From assembly GCA_046483285.1 (NCBI GenBank), contig JAWODN010000010.1, forward strand, positions 1 to 47,096: a stretch of 47,096 nt of DNA, in the 5' to 3' direction. Of this stretch, positions 26,595 to 34,941 are shown piece by piece. The notes under the pieces were generated by a model, which saw only the letters and a program-made list of their open reading frames with translations, ran no database searches and was not told the DNA's origin. Source of the stretch: CAYRTV01 sp046483285. Its GTDB lineage: Bacteria > Acidobacteriota > Aminicenantia > Aminicenantales > Aminicenantaceae. Every line of letters begins with the position of its first letter. Within the stretch, counting starts at the first letter, position 1. The position numbers were made by a program, and so were the translations under genes.

Positions 26595-28145
26595 TCACCA
26601 AAAAATAATATACAGCATGACCGTGATAACAACCACAAGAATTCCCAGCCTTTTTACGGCGGGGGAGGGGGTCATGTCAAATGACTCCCGAATGGGAAGC
26701 GTCTTTTCAGCCCGGCGGGGCCGAAGAAACGTGATCACGGTCATAACAATAATGACAGCCGCAAAAGTCAAAGCCATCCGGTTTAAAAAAGCGATTCCGG
26801 AAAATTGCCATTGTAAAAATCCATATATGGGAACAGTCAGAACCAAAGCGGAGACACCGGCGGCATCTGGGGCTTTTTTAATCAGCAGCCCAAAAACAAA
26901 AGCCGCTAAAATTCCCGGCGATATGTAGCCTTGAAACTCTTGAATATAAGTGAATATGCCGCCGAATTTCGGGTCCCCCAGAGCCGGAGCGATAAAGCAT
27001 CCGGTCAGCACAAAGGCGAGAGTGGTGAGCCTCCCCATGGTCACCATGGTTTTATGTGAGGCGTTTTTCTTCCAGTGCCGTTTAAAAAGATCGACGGAAA
27101 AGATGGTAGAAGCTGAATTGAGCATGGATGCCAGCGAACTGATCACCGCCGCGGTGATGGCGGCGAACATAAAACCCCTGAAACCGGCCGGAATCAAGTT
27201 GCGGATCAAAAGAGGATAAGCGGCGTCTGTGGTGGCCCCCGGTCCGGAGAGCTGGTCTGTGTACAATTGATACGCCATTATTCCCGGAATGACAATAATA
27301 AAAGGGATAATCAACTTAAGAAAAGCGGCAAAAATGATACCCAGCTGGCCTTGTTTCAAAGTTTTAGCGGCCAGGGTGCGCTGGGTAATGAATTGATTCA
27401 ATCCCCAGTAGTAAAAATTGGGAATCCATAATCCTATGACCAAAGCGGTCCACGGCAGTACCGGATGGTCACGGGGAAGAATCATATGGAGTTTTTCCGA
27501 ATTGGCATGAAAAAACTCCGGAACACCTCCCACAGCGATAAATCCGAAAATCAGGACCACGGCTCCCCCCAGAATCAGGGCTGATCCCTGAAATAAATCC
27601 GCCCAGGCAACGGCCTTTAATCCCCCCCATATGGTATACAAGGCGGCGACCGCCCCAATAAGCCATATGGAAAGGGTCAAGTCGAGATCGAATATGGTAT
27701 GCAAAGTGAGTCCTCCGGAATACAAAACCGAAGCAATGGTGACCCCTACGTAAATCACCATGGTGTAAAAAGCCATCAGCCCTCTGGCGATGGGATTATA
27801 GCGGTACTCCAAAAATTCGGGGATGGTGTAAATCCCGCTTTTCAGGAAACGGGGCAGAAAGAAAAAAGCCACCACCACCAGAGTGACGGCGGCCAGCCAT
27901 TCATAGCTGGCAATCGCCATGCCCACAATTCCAGCGCTTTGTCCAGACATGCCCACAAAATGTTCAGTGGAAATGTTGGCGGCGATCAGAGACAATCCGA
28001 TCAGCGGCCAAACCAAACCCCGGCTTGCCAGAAAGTAGTCTTCCTCGGTTTCTCCGCGCCGGCTTTTATACATACTGGTGCCGACCACCACAATAAAAAA
28101 GAGAATAAACAGGCTGATGTCAAAAAAACTTAAGTCCATCGGCAT
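26595..28145 (-). CDS. Sodium/solute symporter (SSS family, SglT-like)
   Basis: Inner-membrane transporter of 516 residues with about 14 hydrophobic helices, using the sodium gradient to import a solute. LIGLSLIAANISTEHFVGMSG in helix 1 and YYWGLNQFITQRTLAAKTLKQG are characteristic of the sodium/sugar branch (vSGLT-like). The exact sugar or other substrate cannot be read from sequence. ATG 28145 has AGGA six bases upstream, and the third codon is an alternative ATG. It lies between two repeat copies and appears to be transcribed alone. No sugar kinase or hydrolase is adjacent. Confidence 0.88.
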   Translation of the reverse strand: MPMDLSFFDISLFILFFIVVVGTSMYKSRRGETEEDYFLASRGLVWPLIGLSLIAANISTEHFVGMSGQSAGIVGMAIASYEWLAAVTLVVVAFFFLPRFLKSGIYTIPEFLEYRYNPIARGLMAFYTMVIYVGVTIASVLYSGGLTLHTIFDLDLTLSIWLIGAVAALYTIWGGLKAVAWADLFQGSALILGGAVVLIFGFIAVGGVPEFFHANSEKLHMILPRDHPVLPWTALVIGLWIPNFYYWGLNQFITQRTLAAKTLKQGQLGIIFAAFLKLIIPFIIVIPGIMAYQLYTDQLSGPGATTDAAYPLLIRNLIPAGFRGFMFAAITAAVISSLASMLNSASTIFSVDLFKRHWKKNASHKTMVTMGRLTTLAFVLTGCFIAPALGDPKFGGIFTYIQEFQGYISPGILAAFVFGLLIKKAPDAAGVSALVLTVPIYGFLQWQFSGIAFLNRMALTFAAVIIVMTVITFLRPRRAEKTLPIRESFDMTPSPAVKRLGILVVVITVMLYIIFW

Positions 28146-28170
28146 GAATCCTGATATGCGGAAGTTGAGA

Positions 28171-28556
28171 AGCCTGAACTATTCATAAAAAAATTGCGAT
28201 TTTTTTGCAATCCCTTTTTTTATTAGCGATTAACATGATTTTTATTGAAAGTTCAAATGGAAAGTTTTTCATTTTCATATTTTTATTTTAATCGCAATTT
28301 TTTTACCCTCCGGGCGGGCCGACTCTCACCGCATCTGCTTTGTTGCAGGGCATTCGCAGTGAAGTGACGACCTTTCATTAATTCAATGTTATCCTGAGCG
28401 GAGCGAAGGATCCCGGACTGCTTCTAATTTGCAGCCCGTTATCCATATGGCCTGACGAAAGAACTCACAGATCCCTCGTCGCTCCGCTCCTCGGGACGAC
28501 ATTGAATTAAAGAATTGTCGTCGTCTGCGGCAATCTCGACCCGCGAATAATTCAGG
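28171..28556 (+). repeat. Dispersed two-part repeat carrying a nested insertion
   Basis: The left end AGCCTGAACTATTCAT and the right end GCGAATAATTCAGGG are inverted repeats. The inner arms A7TTGCGAT (28187-28200) and ATCGCAATTTTTTT (28291-28304) pair perfectly. The AT-rich half is close to a reverse copy of 1-137. The GC-rich half (28308-28377, resuming at 28511) is split by the separate element at 28378-28510. It lies 25 bases upstream of the symporter start. Confidence 0.8.
28378..28510. repeat. Nested repeat unit inside the larger element
   Basis: A 133-base block bounded by a perfect 12-bp inverted repeat, TTAATTCAATGT (28378-28389) and ACATTGAATTAA (28499-28510). It contains CCTGAGCGGAGCGAAGGATCC near the left and GTCGCTCCGCTCCTCGGGAC near the right, themselves partly complementary. 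It interrupts the GC-rich half of the surrounding repeat, so it arrived later. There is no ORF of its own. Confidence 0.7.
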
Positions 28557-28827
28557 GAAGATAATGTATCGAAATTCCCGCCCGTAAGCAAGAATTGATT
28601 TCATGACAAACAGCCTTTTTCCGGCTTGCCATGTTTGGAAAACGGAAAAAAGTGCTGATGCCGGAAGGCGAACGGATTATGTTTTGTAAAAATGCCGGAA
28701 TAAAGGTAAAATGTAATAAAATTGACAAGCCTGAATTATTCATGAACCGAGATGGCCCTGAAAACAAGTCTCGAGGAGCAGCATTCGTGATTTTCATGAA
28801 TGGATCAGGCAAGAAGGATATTATTAA
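28557..28827 (+). promoter_or_regulatory. Upstream region of the NYN gene with a predicted promoter
   Basis: TTGTAA (28684-28689), a 17-base spacer and TAAAAT (28707-28712, 5/6) form a reasonable promoter about 115 bases before the NYN start. A lone repeat end, GCCTGAATTATTCATG, lies at 28729-28744. An 81-codon frame from 28631 overlaps the NYN start and has no recognisable features, so I do not call it a gene. The rest shows nothing. Confidence 0.4.
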
Positions 28828-29583
28828 ATGGTTGATATATCAAAAGAAACAACGGCAAAAAAAATCGCCCTGTTAATAGATGGAGATAATGCCCAGCCTT
28901 CCCTGATCGGAAAAATATTGACGGAAGCAGGGAAATACGGATCCGTCACCATAAGAAGGATTTACGGTGATTGGACCACTTCAAATATGAAAGGCTGGAA
29001 AGACACCTTGAATTTGACCGCCATTCAGCCGGTGCAGCAATTTCGTTACACTATCGGAAAGAACGCGACAGACAGCGCATTGATCATCGACGCCATGGAT
29101 ATTCTCAATAATGAGTTGGTGGATGGGTTTTGTATTGTTTCCAGTGACAGCGATTATACCCGCCTGGCCACCCGCATCCGGGAAGAAGGAATCATCGTGC
29201 TGGGAATCGGGAAACAATTGACCCCCAAGGCCTTTATCAACGCCTGCAATGTTTTTATTTACACTGAAAATCTTCTGCCGAAAGAAGCAGTCTCCCGGGA
29301 GCGGAAATCCACCCGCCGGCCCTCTGTTAAGAGTGAAAAACCGAAAAAAATGGATCCGCTTCCACTGATTAAAGGCGCCTTTGATATGGCTATTCAAGAA
29401 GACGGCTGGGCGAATCTCGCCACCATGGGATTTTATCTCCATCAGCTGGATCCGGGATTTGACCCGCGTACTTATGGTTTCAAGCAATTGTCGCAATTGA
29501 TTAAATCCTTCTCCGATGTTTTTGAACTGAGGTTTAGAGATATCGAGGGAAGCACCAATATTTATGTCCGCTTGAAAGAATAA
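28828..29583 (+). CDS. NYN-domain ribonuclease-like protein with C-terminal OST-HTH domain
   Basis: Predicted cytosolic RNA-processing protein of 251 residues. Residues 10-155 form a NYN (PIN-like) nuclease domain with the acidic set LIDGDNAQ (D18, D20), ATDSALIIDAMDIL (D82, D88) and SSDSDYTRL (D107, D109). A basic linker follows at about 156-175. Residues 175-250 match an OST-HTH/LOTUS domain (PLIKGAFDMAIQEDGWANLA, then FDPRTYGFKQLSQLI). The pairing is that of LabA-like/limkain-b1-type proteins. OST-HTH domains are known or proposed RNA binders, so a metal-dependent RNase acting on structured RNA is likely. AAGGA lies about ten bases before the ATG. It appears monocistronic. Confidence 0.85.
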   Translation: MVDISKETTAKKIALLIDGDNAQPSLIGKILTEAGKYGSVTIRRIYGDWTTSNMKGWKDTLNLTAIQPVQQFRYTIGKNATDSALIIDAMDILNNELVDGFCIVSSDSDYTRLATRIREEGIIVLGIGKQLTPKAFINACNVFIYTENLLPKEAVSRERKSTRRPSVKSEKPKKMDPLPLIKGAFDMAIQEDGWANLATMGFYLHQLDPGFDPRTYGFKQLSQLIKSFSDVFELRFRDIEGSTNIYVRLKE

Positions 29584-30032
29584 CAGGGCCCGCCAGCCTT
29601 TCTCTGAAACTGAGCCCCCGGAACTTCCTTTTGACGGAATTCTTTCATTTCTGACAGAGCCGCCCTAACCTGATCTATTCATCCTGAGTATAAGACACCA
29701 CCAACCGTGAAAATCACTTTTGAACTGTTGCCATGGGGGCGGCGATCCATCTCCCGTTCCCATGGCCGCAAAGAAACGATTTTCTCATGCCTGATTCCCA
29801 TGAAATGGGACATTTTCCATTCAGCCGGAAACATTCTTGTGCGGAGAAGAATTCACCGGCGCCGGATGGACAAGACAGCCGGGATATTTCCGCCTTAAAA
29901 GAAATGGGATGGTTCTTATGGCATGTATTTTGCATTTTCATTGTCTAACCCGGCAGATGCGGTGAAATCCGGCCCGCCCGAAGGGTAAGATCCTTATATG
30001 TGACGAATAAAATTCATTAAAAGGAGGATATT
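29584..30032. other. Intergenic region with fragments of the dispersed repeat
   Basis: There is no convincing gene. A family end AACCTGATCTATTCAT lies near 29667-29682. The GC-rich module in reverse orientation (CGGCAGATGCGGTG...GGCCCGCCCGAAGGGTA) lies at 29949-29986. Together they could be the two ends of a degraded or replaced copy. Between them, frames of 63-75 codons on both strands look random. The strong GAPDH ribosome binding site AAGGAGG is at 30020-30026. I see no clear promoter. Confidence 0.5.
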
Positions 30033-31034
30033 ATGACGGCAAAAATCGCCATCAATGGGTTGGGAAGAATAGGACGCGCCGCCCTGAAAATCATTTCAGA
30101 AACCCCGGAACTTGAGCTGGCGGCAATAAACGACCTGGTTCCCACCGGGAATCTGGCCTATTTACTTAAATATGATACGGTCTATGGGCGCTACGGCAAA
30201 GAGGTTTCCAGCCGGGAAAACGCCTTGTTGATCAACGGGCGGTCCCATCCGGTTCATAAGGAAAAAGATCCGGCCCGGCTTCCCTGGGGGGACCTGGACG
30301 TGGATATAGTCTTGGAATGCACAGGTGTGTTCACAAAAAAAGATGCCCTGCAAAAACATCTTCAAGCCGGAGCCAAGCATGTGATTCTTTCCGCGCCGGC
30401 TAAAGATGGAGATGTGCTGACCGTGGTGCCGGGGGTGAATTCTCCAGAAAAAGCTCCCGAAATATTGTCATGCGCCAGCTGCACAACCAATTGCATCACA
30501 CCTGTGGTCGAAGTCATGGGACGCCGGATTGGAATCAAAAAAGCCATTATGACCACCATTCACGCTTACACTTCGTCTCAATCCATCGTGGACGGCCCTA
30601 ATAAAAAAATGAGGCGCGGACGTGCCGGAGCCGCCAACTTTGTCCCCACCTCCACAGGCGCGGCTAAAGCCACCACCCAGGTTCTCACCGAATTTAAAAA
30701 TAAATTTGACGGGGTGGCGGTTCGTGCGCCGGTGCCGGTCGGCTCCATTTCCGATATTATTTTCGTCACGGAAAAGAAAACATCAGCGGAAGAAGTCAAC
30801 CGGATTTTTAAAGAAGAAGCGGAAAGTCAACGATATAAAGGCATTTTGGGGGCGAGTGAGGAAGAATTAGTGTCTTCGGATATCATTCAGGACCCTCGGG
30901 CTTCCATCGTCGATTTATCCATGACCCAAGTTGTGGATGGGGACTTGGTTAAAGTCATGAGTTGGTATGACAACGAATGGGGATATTCACAACAGATGAT
31001 CCGCGAAGCGGTCAGAATAAGCCGGAATCTGTAG
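30033..31034 (+). CDS. gap: Glyceraldehyde-3-phosphate dehydrogenase (type I)
   Basis: Glycolytic and gluconeogenic enzyme that oxidises glyceraldehyde 3-phosphate to 1,3-bisphosphoglycerate. The 333-residue length is normal. NGLGRIGR is at 8-15, and the catalytic cysteine is C150 in SCASCTTNC, with the histidine in TTIHAYTSSQ. PTSTGAAKA and SWYDNEWGYS complete the signature set. N33-D34 after the second Rossmann strand is compatible with NAD use. An AAGGAGG site lies seven bases before the ATG. A phosphoribosyltransferase gene follows after two bases. No other glycolytic gene is in the window. Confidence 0.96.
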   Translation: MTAKIAINGLGRIGRAALKIISETPELELAAINDLVPTGNLAYLLKYDTVYGRYGKEVSSRENALLINGRSHPVHKEKDPARLPWGDLDVDIVLECTGVFTKKDALQKHLQAGAKHVILSAPAKDGDVLTVVPGVNSPEKAPEILSCASCTTNCITPVVEVMGRRIGIKKAIMTTIHAYTSSQSIVDGPNKKMRRGRAGAANFVPTSTGAAKATTQVLTEFKNKFDGVAVRAPVPVGSISDIIFVTEKKTSAEEVNRIFKEEAESQRYKGILGASEEELVSSDIIQDPRASIVDLSMTQVVDGDLVKVMSWYDNEWGYSQQMIREAVRISRNL

Positions 31035-31036
31035 AC

Positions 31037-31684
31037 ATGTTTGCTGATCGAAGAGACGCTGGAAGAAAACTGGCCCGGGCTTTGGAGAAATATAAAGGGA
31101 AAGAGGTTTTGGTTTTGGCTATACCCAGGGGGGGAGTGGAACCCGGTTTCGAGGTGGCCTGCCATTTGGACGCGGAATTTTCTCTTTTGATATCCAGAAA
31201 ACTGCCTTATCCGGATAATCCCGAATCCGGTTTCGGCGCAGTGGCCGAGGACGGAAGCACCTTTCTCATCCACGGCGCCGCGGCCCGGCTGTCAGCCGTA
31301 GAAATCGATGCCATAAAAAATGAACAGGTTCATGAAATCAAAAGACGCATCCAAGTTTTACGGAAAGGAAAGCCTCTCCTGGAATTGAAGGGGAAAACGG
31401 TCATATTAGTGGATGACGGGCTCGCAATGGGATCGACCATGGAAGCGTCGATCTTATTGTGCCGGAAAAAAAAACCGGAAAAGATAGTGGTGGCTGTTCC
31501 CGTGGCGGGCCGGGATGTGACCAAGCAAATGCAGGAACAGGTGGATGAGATGGTGGTTTTGGAGTCCCCTCCGTTTTTCAGGGCGGTCGCCCAGGTATAC
31601 CGCAACTGGTATGACGTCCCGGACCGGGAAGTCTTGTCCATCATGAAGGAATGGGAGAAGAAAAAAACTTTAGCTGATTTTTAA
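31037..31684 (+). CDS. Type I phosphoribosyltransferase-like protein
   Basis: A protein of 215 residues with a phosphoribosyltransferase fold. LVDDGLAMGSTM (about 124-135) is the PRPP-binding loop, slightly altered from the usual DDG-A-T/S-G-T pattern by M131. LAIPRGGVEPGFEVA (28-42) is the N-terminal motif seen in the stand-alone predicted phosphoribosyltransferases of the Rv0571c type. The reaction is unknown, and it is not a recognised purine or pyrimidine enzyme. I start at ATG 31037, two bases after the GAPDH stop. It has no ribosome binding site, so translation is probably coupled to gap. An in-frame ATG 60 bases upstream lies within gap and adds no conserved sequence. Confidence 0.8.
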   Translation: MFADRRDAGRKLARALEKYKGKEVLVLAIPRGGVEPGFEVACHLDAEFSLLISRKLPYPDNPESGFGAVAEDGSTFLIHGAAARLSAVEIDAIKNEQVHEIKRRIQVLRKGKPLLELKGKTVILVDDGLAMGSTMEASILLCRKKKPEKIVVAVPVAGRDVTKQMQEQVDEMVVLESPPFFRAVAQVYRNWYDVPDREVLSIMKEWEKKKTLADF

Positions 31685-31712
31685 ATTATCCGCACTCCAC
31701 GGTCATTTTGAA

Positions 31713-31739
31713 TTGACAGCCTCTAACTGGCATGATAAT
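31713..31739 (+). promoter_or_regulatory. Possible promoter upstream of the M1 peptidase operon
   Basis: A perfect TTGACA (31713-31718) is followed after 15 bases by GATAAT (31734-31739, 5/6). The spacing is shorter than ideal. It lies about 240 bases before the M1 peptidase gene, with a repeat fragment in between. Confidence 0.3.
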
Positions 31740-31809
31740 TAATTAACATCAAGACGGCACACACTTGTGCTGGTGAAAGAACTATGTTCCAAAAAGTGCT
31801 TGTGATGAT

Positions 31810-31932
31810 GAAAGAGCCGGGATGGCTGCGGATGCGGGGCGCATGGCATGACTCTGTGGTTTTTCACCGCGAATGCCCTGCAGCAAAGCCGGTACGGTGA
31901 GATCCGGTTCGCCTGGAGGGTAGGATCAGGCT
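31810..31932 (-). repeat. GC-rich half of the dispersed repeat, reverse copy
   Basis: On the minus strand this stretch aligns with 35665-35775 (CCGGATCTCACC, then GGCATTCGCGGTGAA and the closing CATCCCGGC). It ends with the family tip as GGATCAGGCT. The AT-rich half is missing. It sits 45 bases before the M1 peptidase gene. Confidence 0.6.
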
Positions 31933-31976
31933 GAAACACAGGCCAGAGTAAATATTAATAATACGGGAGAAGAATC

Positions 31977-33914
31977 ATGAAAAAAATCCAAATTTTGGCA
32001 TTTCTTATGACTGCTGTTGCCATTCAATTTGGATATTCGGCCCTTAGTCAACAAATCGCCGATTATCATATCGACGTCAAGTTGATTCCCGAAGAGAAAA
32101 CTATTTTGGGAAACCAAATCCTCGGCTGGACCAATAAAACAGACACACCGGTTTCGGAGTTGAGATTCCATCTCTATCTCAATGCTTTCAAAAACAACCG
32201 CACGACCTTTATGAAAGTAAGCGGAGGGCGCCACCGCGGATATAAAGGCAGTGACGAAGGATGGGGTTTTATTGAGGTTAAATCCATTAAGCTCCAGGAA
32301 GATCAAGACTTGACGCCGACTTTGGAATATATTCAACCCGATGACGGAAATGAATATGATCAGACGGTCATGCAGGTTTGGCTGCCCGGTCCGGTTATGC
32401 CTGGAGAATCGATCGCACTCCATATCGAATTCATGGCAAAGCTGCCCCGGGTTTTCGCCCGGTCCGGATATTTTGATGATTTTTACATGGTGGCGCAATG
32501 GTTCCCTAAAATCGGTGTGTACGAAAACGGAGAATGGAACTGTCACCAATACCACAGAAATTCAGAGTTTTATGCTGATTTCGCCACCTATGAAGTTGAT
32601 ATCACACTTCCTCAGAAATTTGTGGTGGGGGCCACCGGAAAAAGAATCCATGAAACCGAAAATCCGGATGGAACCAAAACCTTGACTTATTATCAAGAGG
32701 ATGTTCATGACTTTGTATGGGCGGCTTGTCCGGACTTTGTGGAATTCCGGGAATCTTTTTCACTTAAAAATCCTGAAGTCAAATCCGAGATCATTTTGCT
32801 TATTCATAAAAGCCATGTTCACCACAAAGACCGCTATCTGGAGTCATTGAAAAACGCTTTGGTATTCTACAGCCGTAACTACGGGCCGTATCCCTATGAA
32901 ACCATCACCTTGGTCGACCCGGCGCCCGGCGCCGCCGGAGCCGGGGGAATGGAATATCCCACTCTTTTCACCGGCGGAACCATGGCTTGGCTCCCCCAAG
33001 GACTCCGAATGCTGGAAATGGTAACGGTTCATGAATTCGGCCACCAATTTTGGTACGGCATCGTGGCCAATAATGAATTTGAAGAGGCCTGGCTGGACGA
33101 AGGCATCAATTCCTATTCCGAAATCAAAGCCATGACGGAATATTATGGTGAAAAGACATCCATGGTGGACTGGAAAGGCATAAAAATCGGAGATTCAGCC
33201 TTGCAGCGGTTCCGGGTTTTATCAGGCCCTCATGTGGACCCCATATTGAAAAATTCCTGGGAGTTTATCAGCGGCAACAGCTACAGCACCAATGTGTACA
33301 GCAAAGCCGCGTTGATGCTTTTGACTCTGGAAAACCATCTGGGAGAAGATGTGATGTCCCGGATCATGAAAACCTATTTTGAGCGATGGTCTTTCAAACA
33401 CCCTCAAAGCGATGATTTTATCGCCGTGGCGGAAGAGGTCAGCGGTCTGGACTTGTCGTGGTTTTTCGATCAATTTCTCAAGAAGCCGGGAACGCTGGAT
33501 TATGCGGTGGACAGCATATCCTGCCGGGAAGTCAAAGAACCGGAAGGTTTGTTTGATGAAAACCATATCCGGCATGATGATTACGGGTCTCAATCCGGTG
33601 AAAAAATATACCGCAGTGAAGTGGTGGTGGTGCGGAAAGGCGAATGGTCATTCCCCCAGGATATTCATATCCGTTTTGAAAACGATGACATCATTCACGA
33701 ACAATGGGAAGGAAAATCGAAATGGAAACGGTTTGTGTATCAAAAGCCGGTGAAAATCCATTCTGCTCATATCGATCCTGAACGGAAAGTTCTCCTGGAT
33801 ATCAATTTCACCAATAACTCCCAGCGGCTTCAACCCCACACACTGACTCCGCTCAAATACGCCCTGGGCGCCATGCTTGAGTTTCAAAAAATCCTGTCTC
33901 TGATTTCTTTGTAA
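31977..33914 (+). CDS. Exported M1-family zinc aminopeptidase
   Basis: Secreted or periplasmic gluzincin of 645 residues. A signal peptide occupies about residues 1-25. A beta-rich N-terminal domain is followed by the catalytic domain, with GGMEYPT (323-329) in the place of the GAMEN exopeptidase loop, zinc motif HEFGHQFWYG (H352, E353, H356) and the third ligand E375 in AWLDEG. A C-terminal domain completes it. It probably removes N-terminal residues from peptides for amino-acid nutrition. The next gene starts ten bases later and a Crp/Fnr regulator follows, so the three form an apparent operon. Confidence 0.9.
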   Translation: MKKIQILAFLMTAVAIQFGYSALSQQIADYHIDVKLIPEEKTILGNQILGWTNKTDTPVSELRFHLYLNAFKNNRTTFMKVSGGRHRGYKGSDEGWGFIEVKSIKLQEDQDLTPTLEYIQPDDGNEYDQTVMQVWLPGPVMPGESIALHIEFMAKLPRVFARSGYFDDFYMVAQWFPKIGVYENGEWNCHQYHRNSEFYADFATYEVDITLPQKFVVGATGKRIHETENPDGTKTLTYYQEDVHDFVWAACPDFVEFRESFSLKNPEVKSEIILLIHKSHVHHKDRYLESLKNALVFYSRNYGPYPYETITLVDPAPGAAGAGGMEYPTLFTGGTMAWLPQGLRMLEMVTVHEFGHQFWYGIVANNEFEEAWLDEGINSYSEIKAMTEYYGEKTSMVDWKGIKIGDSALQRFRVLSGPHVDPILKNSWEFISGNSYSTNVYSKAALMLLTLENHLGEDVMSRIMKTYFERWSFKHPQSDDFIAVAEEVSGLDLSWFFDQFLKKPGTLDYAVDSISCREVKEPEGLFDENHIRHDDYGSQSGEKIYRSEVVVVRKGEWSFPQDIHIRFENDDIIHEQWEGKSKWKRFVYQKPVKIHSAHIDPERKVLLDINFTNNSQRLQPHTLTPLKYALGAMLEFQKILSLISL

Positions 33915-33924
33915 GGGGGTAATT

Positions 33925-34938
33925 ATGACGGCATTGAAAAGTTATCTGAACGGTATTAAAGAAGCCATTCTTCAGCCTAAAATGATTTTCACCTTGTGGC
34001 TGATTAATTTTCTATTCGCCTCGGTTGTTTACTTCCCCTTATCCGGATTGATTAAAGATTTTATCGGAAAGAGCGTGGCTGCCGAGCGGCTTTTGACAGA
34101 ATGGGATAATCATGTCTTTTTTGAATGGATCATTCATAAATTTTCCGCCCTTCAGCCGATTCTGCTGCTGATATTGATTATAACCGTCCTCTATGCGGTC
34201 CTGTCCCTCTTTCTTAAGGGAGGGATATTGTCTGTTTTTGCAGTCCGGGCCGGAGAATCCCGGAAAATTTCAGAGCGCTGGTGCCCCCGCTTTTTCCATG
34301 GAGCCGCAAAATTCTGGTGGCGTTTTTTCCGTCTGTTTATTTATTCCTTGATATTTTGGGCGATTTTTCTTGCGTTTATGTATTTGCTTTCGGGAGCAGG
34401 CCGGTTCATATCCAACGGAGGGCTCAGAGAACAAACCGCCTTTGTTTGGTTCTGGATTCAAGCGGGGATAGGGATATTTATAATATTTCTGATCATGATG
34501 ATTCTTGATTATGCCCGCATTCGAATTGTGCTGGAGGAATCCAGGAAAGTTTTTCTCTCGCTCTTTAACGCGGCCGGTTTTGTGTTTTCCCGCTTCGGGA
34601 GAACCCTGGCTCTTTATTATCTTCTGACATTGACCGGAGTTGTTCTCTTTTTGATATACTGGAAATCTGCCGGTATGATCAAAACCGATGCGGCGGAGGG
34701 CATTTGGCTGGCTTTTATAGCGGGACAAGTCTTTATCGCCGCGCGGCAATGGCTGTTGATGTCTTTTCAAGCCGGCCAGCTGGACTTATATCTCCAGTCC
34801 CGAAAAGAAAAAAAGATACCCCCCCAACCGCCTGAGACGAAAAGTTTTGAGGAGGAAGACGAGTCCGGATTTGAAAAGCCTTTGGACGATACCTGGGATG
34901 TGCCGCTGGAAGACAATCCCAAAGAGAACAGTGAATAA
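33925..34938 (+). CDS. Six-helix membrane protein of unknown function
   Basis: I do not recognise a family with confidence. The 337 residues have about six hydrophobic segments: near 15-40, 70-100, 130-155, 165-190, 215-245 and 250-280. They are followed by a charged tail rich in Glu, Asp and Pro from about 290. The overall layout resembles DUF4013-like or YihY-like multi-pass proteins, but no diagnostic motif is visible. AAGGGGG precedes the ATG. It is ten bases after the M1 peptidase and three bases before the Crp/Fnr regulator, so all three are probably co-expressed. Confidence 0.65.
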   Translation: MTALKSYLNGIKEAILQPKMIFTLWLINFLFASVVYFPLSGLIKDFIGKSVAAERLLTEWDNHVFFEWIIHKFSALQPILLLILIITVLYAVLSLFLKGGILSVFAVRAGESRKISERWCPRFFHGAAKFWWRFFRLFIYSLIFWAIFLAFMYLLSGAGRFISNGGLREQTAFVWFWIQAGIGIFIIFLIMMILDYARIRIVLEESRKVFLSLFNAAGFVFSRFGRTLALYYLLTLTGVVLFLIYWKSAGMIKTDAAEGIWLAFIAGQVFIAARQWLLMSFQAGQLDLYLQSRKEKKIPPQPPETKSFEEEDESGFEKPLDDTWDVPLEDNPKENSE

Positions 34939-34941
34939 ATC

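Noticed and set aside
28631..28876. 81-codon plus-strand frame before the NYN gene
   Set aside because: It overlaps the NYN start in another frame, covers the predicted promoter and a repeat end, and has no ribosome binding site or recognisable sequence.
29733..29948. 71-codon frame between the NYN and GAPDH genes
   Set aside because: It has no ribosome binding site, competing frames exist on both strands, and its end runs into a repeat fragment. It could be a decayed gene, but nothing identifies it.
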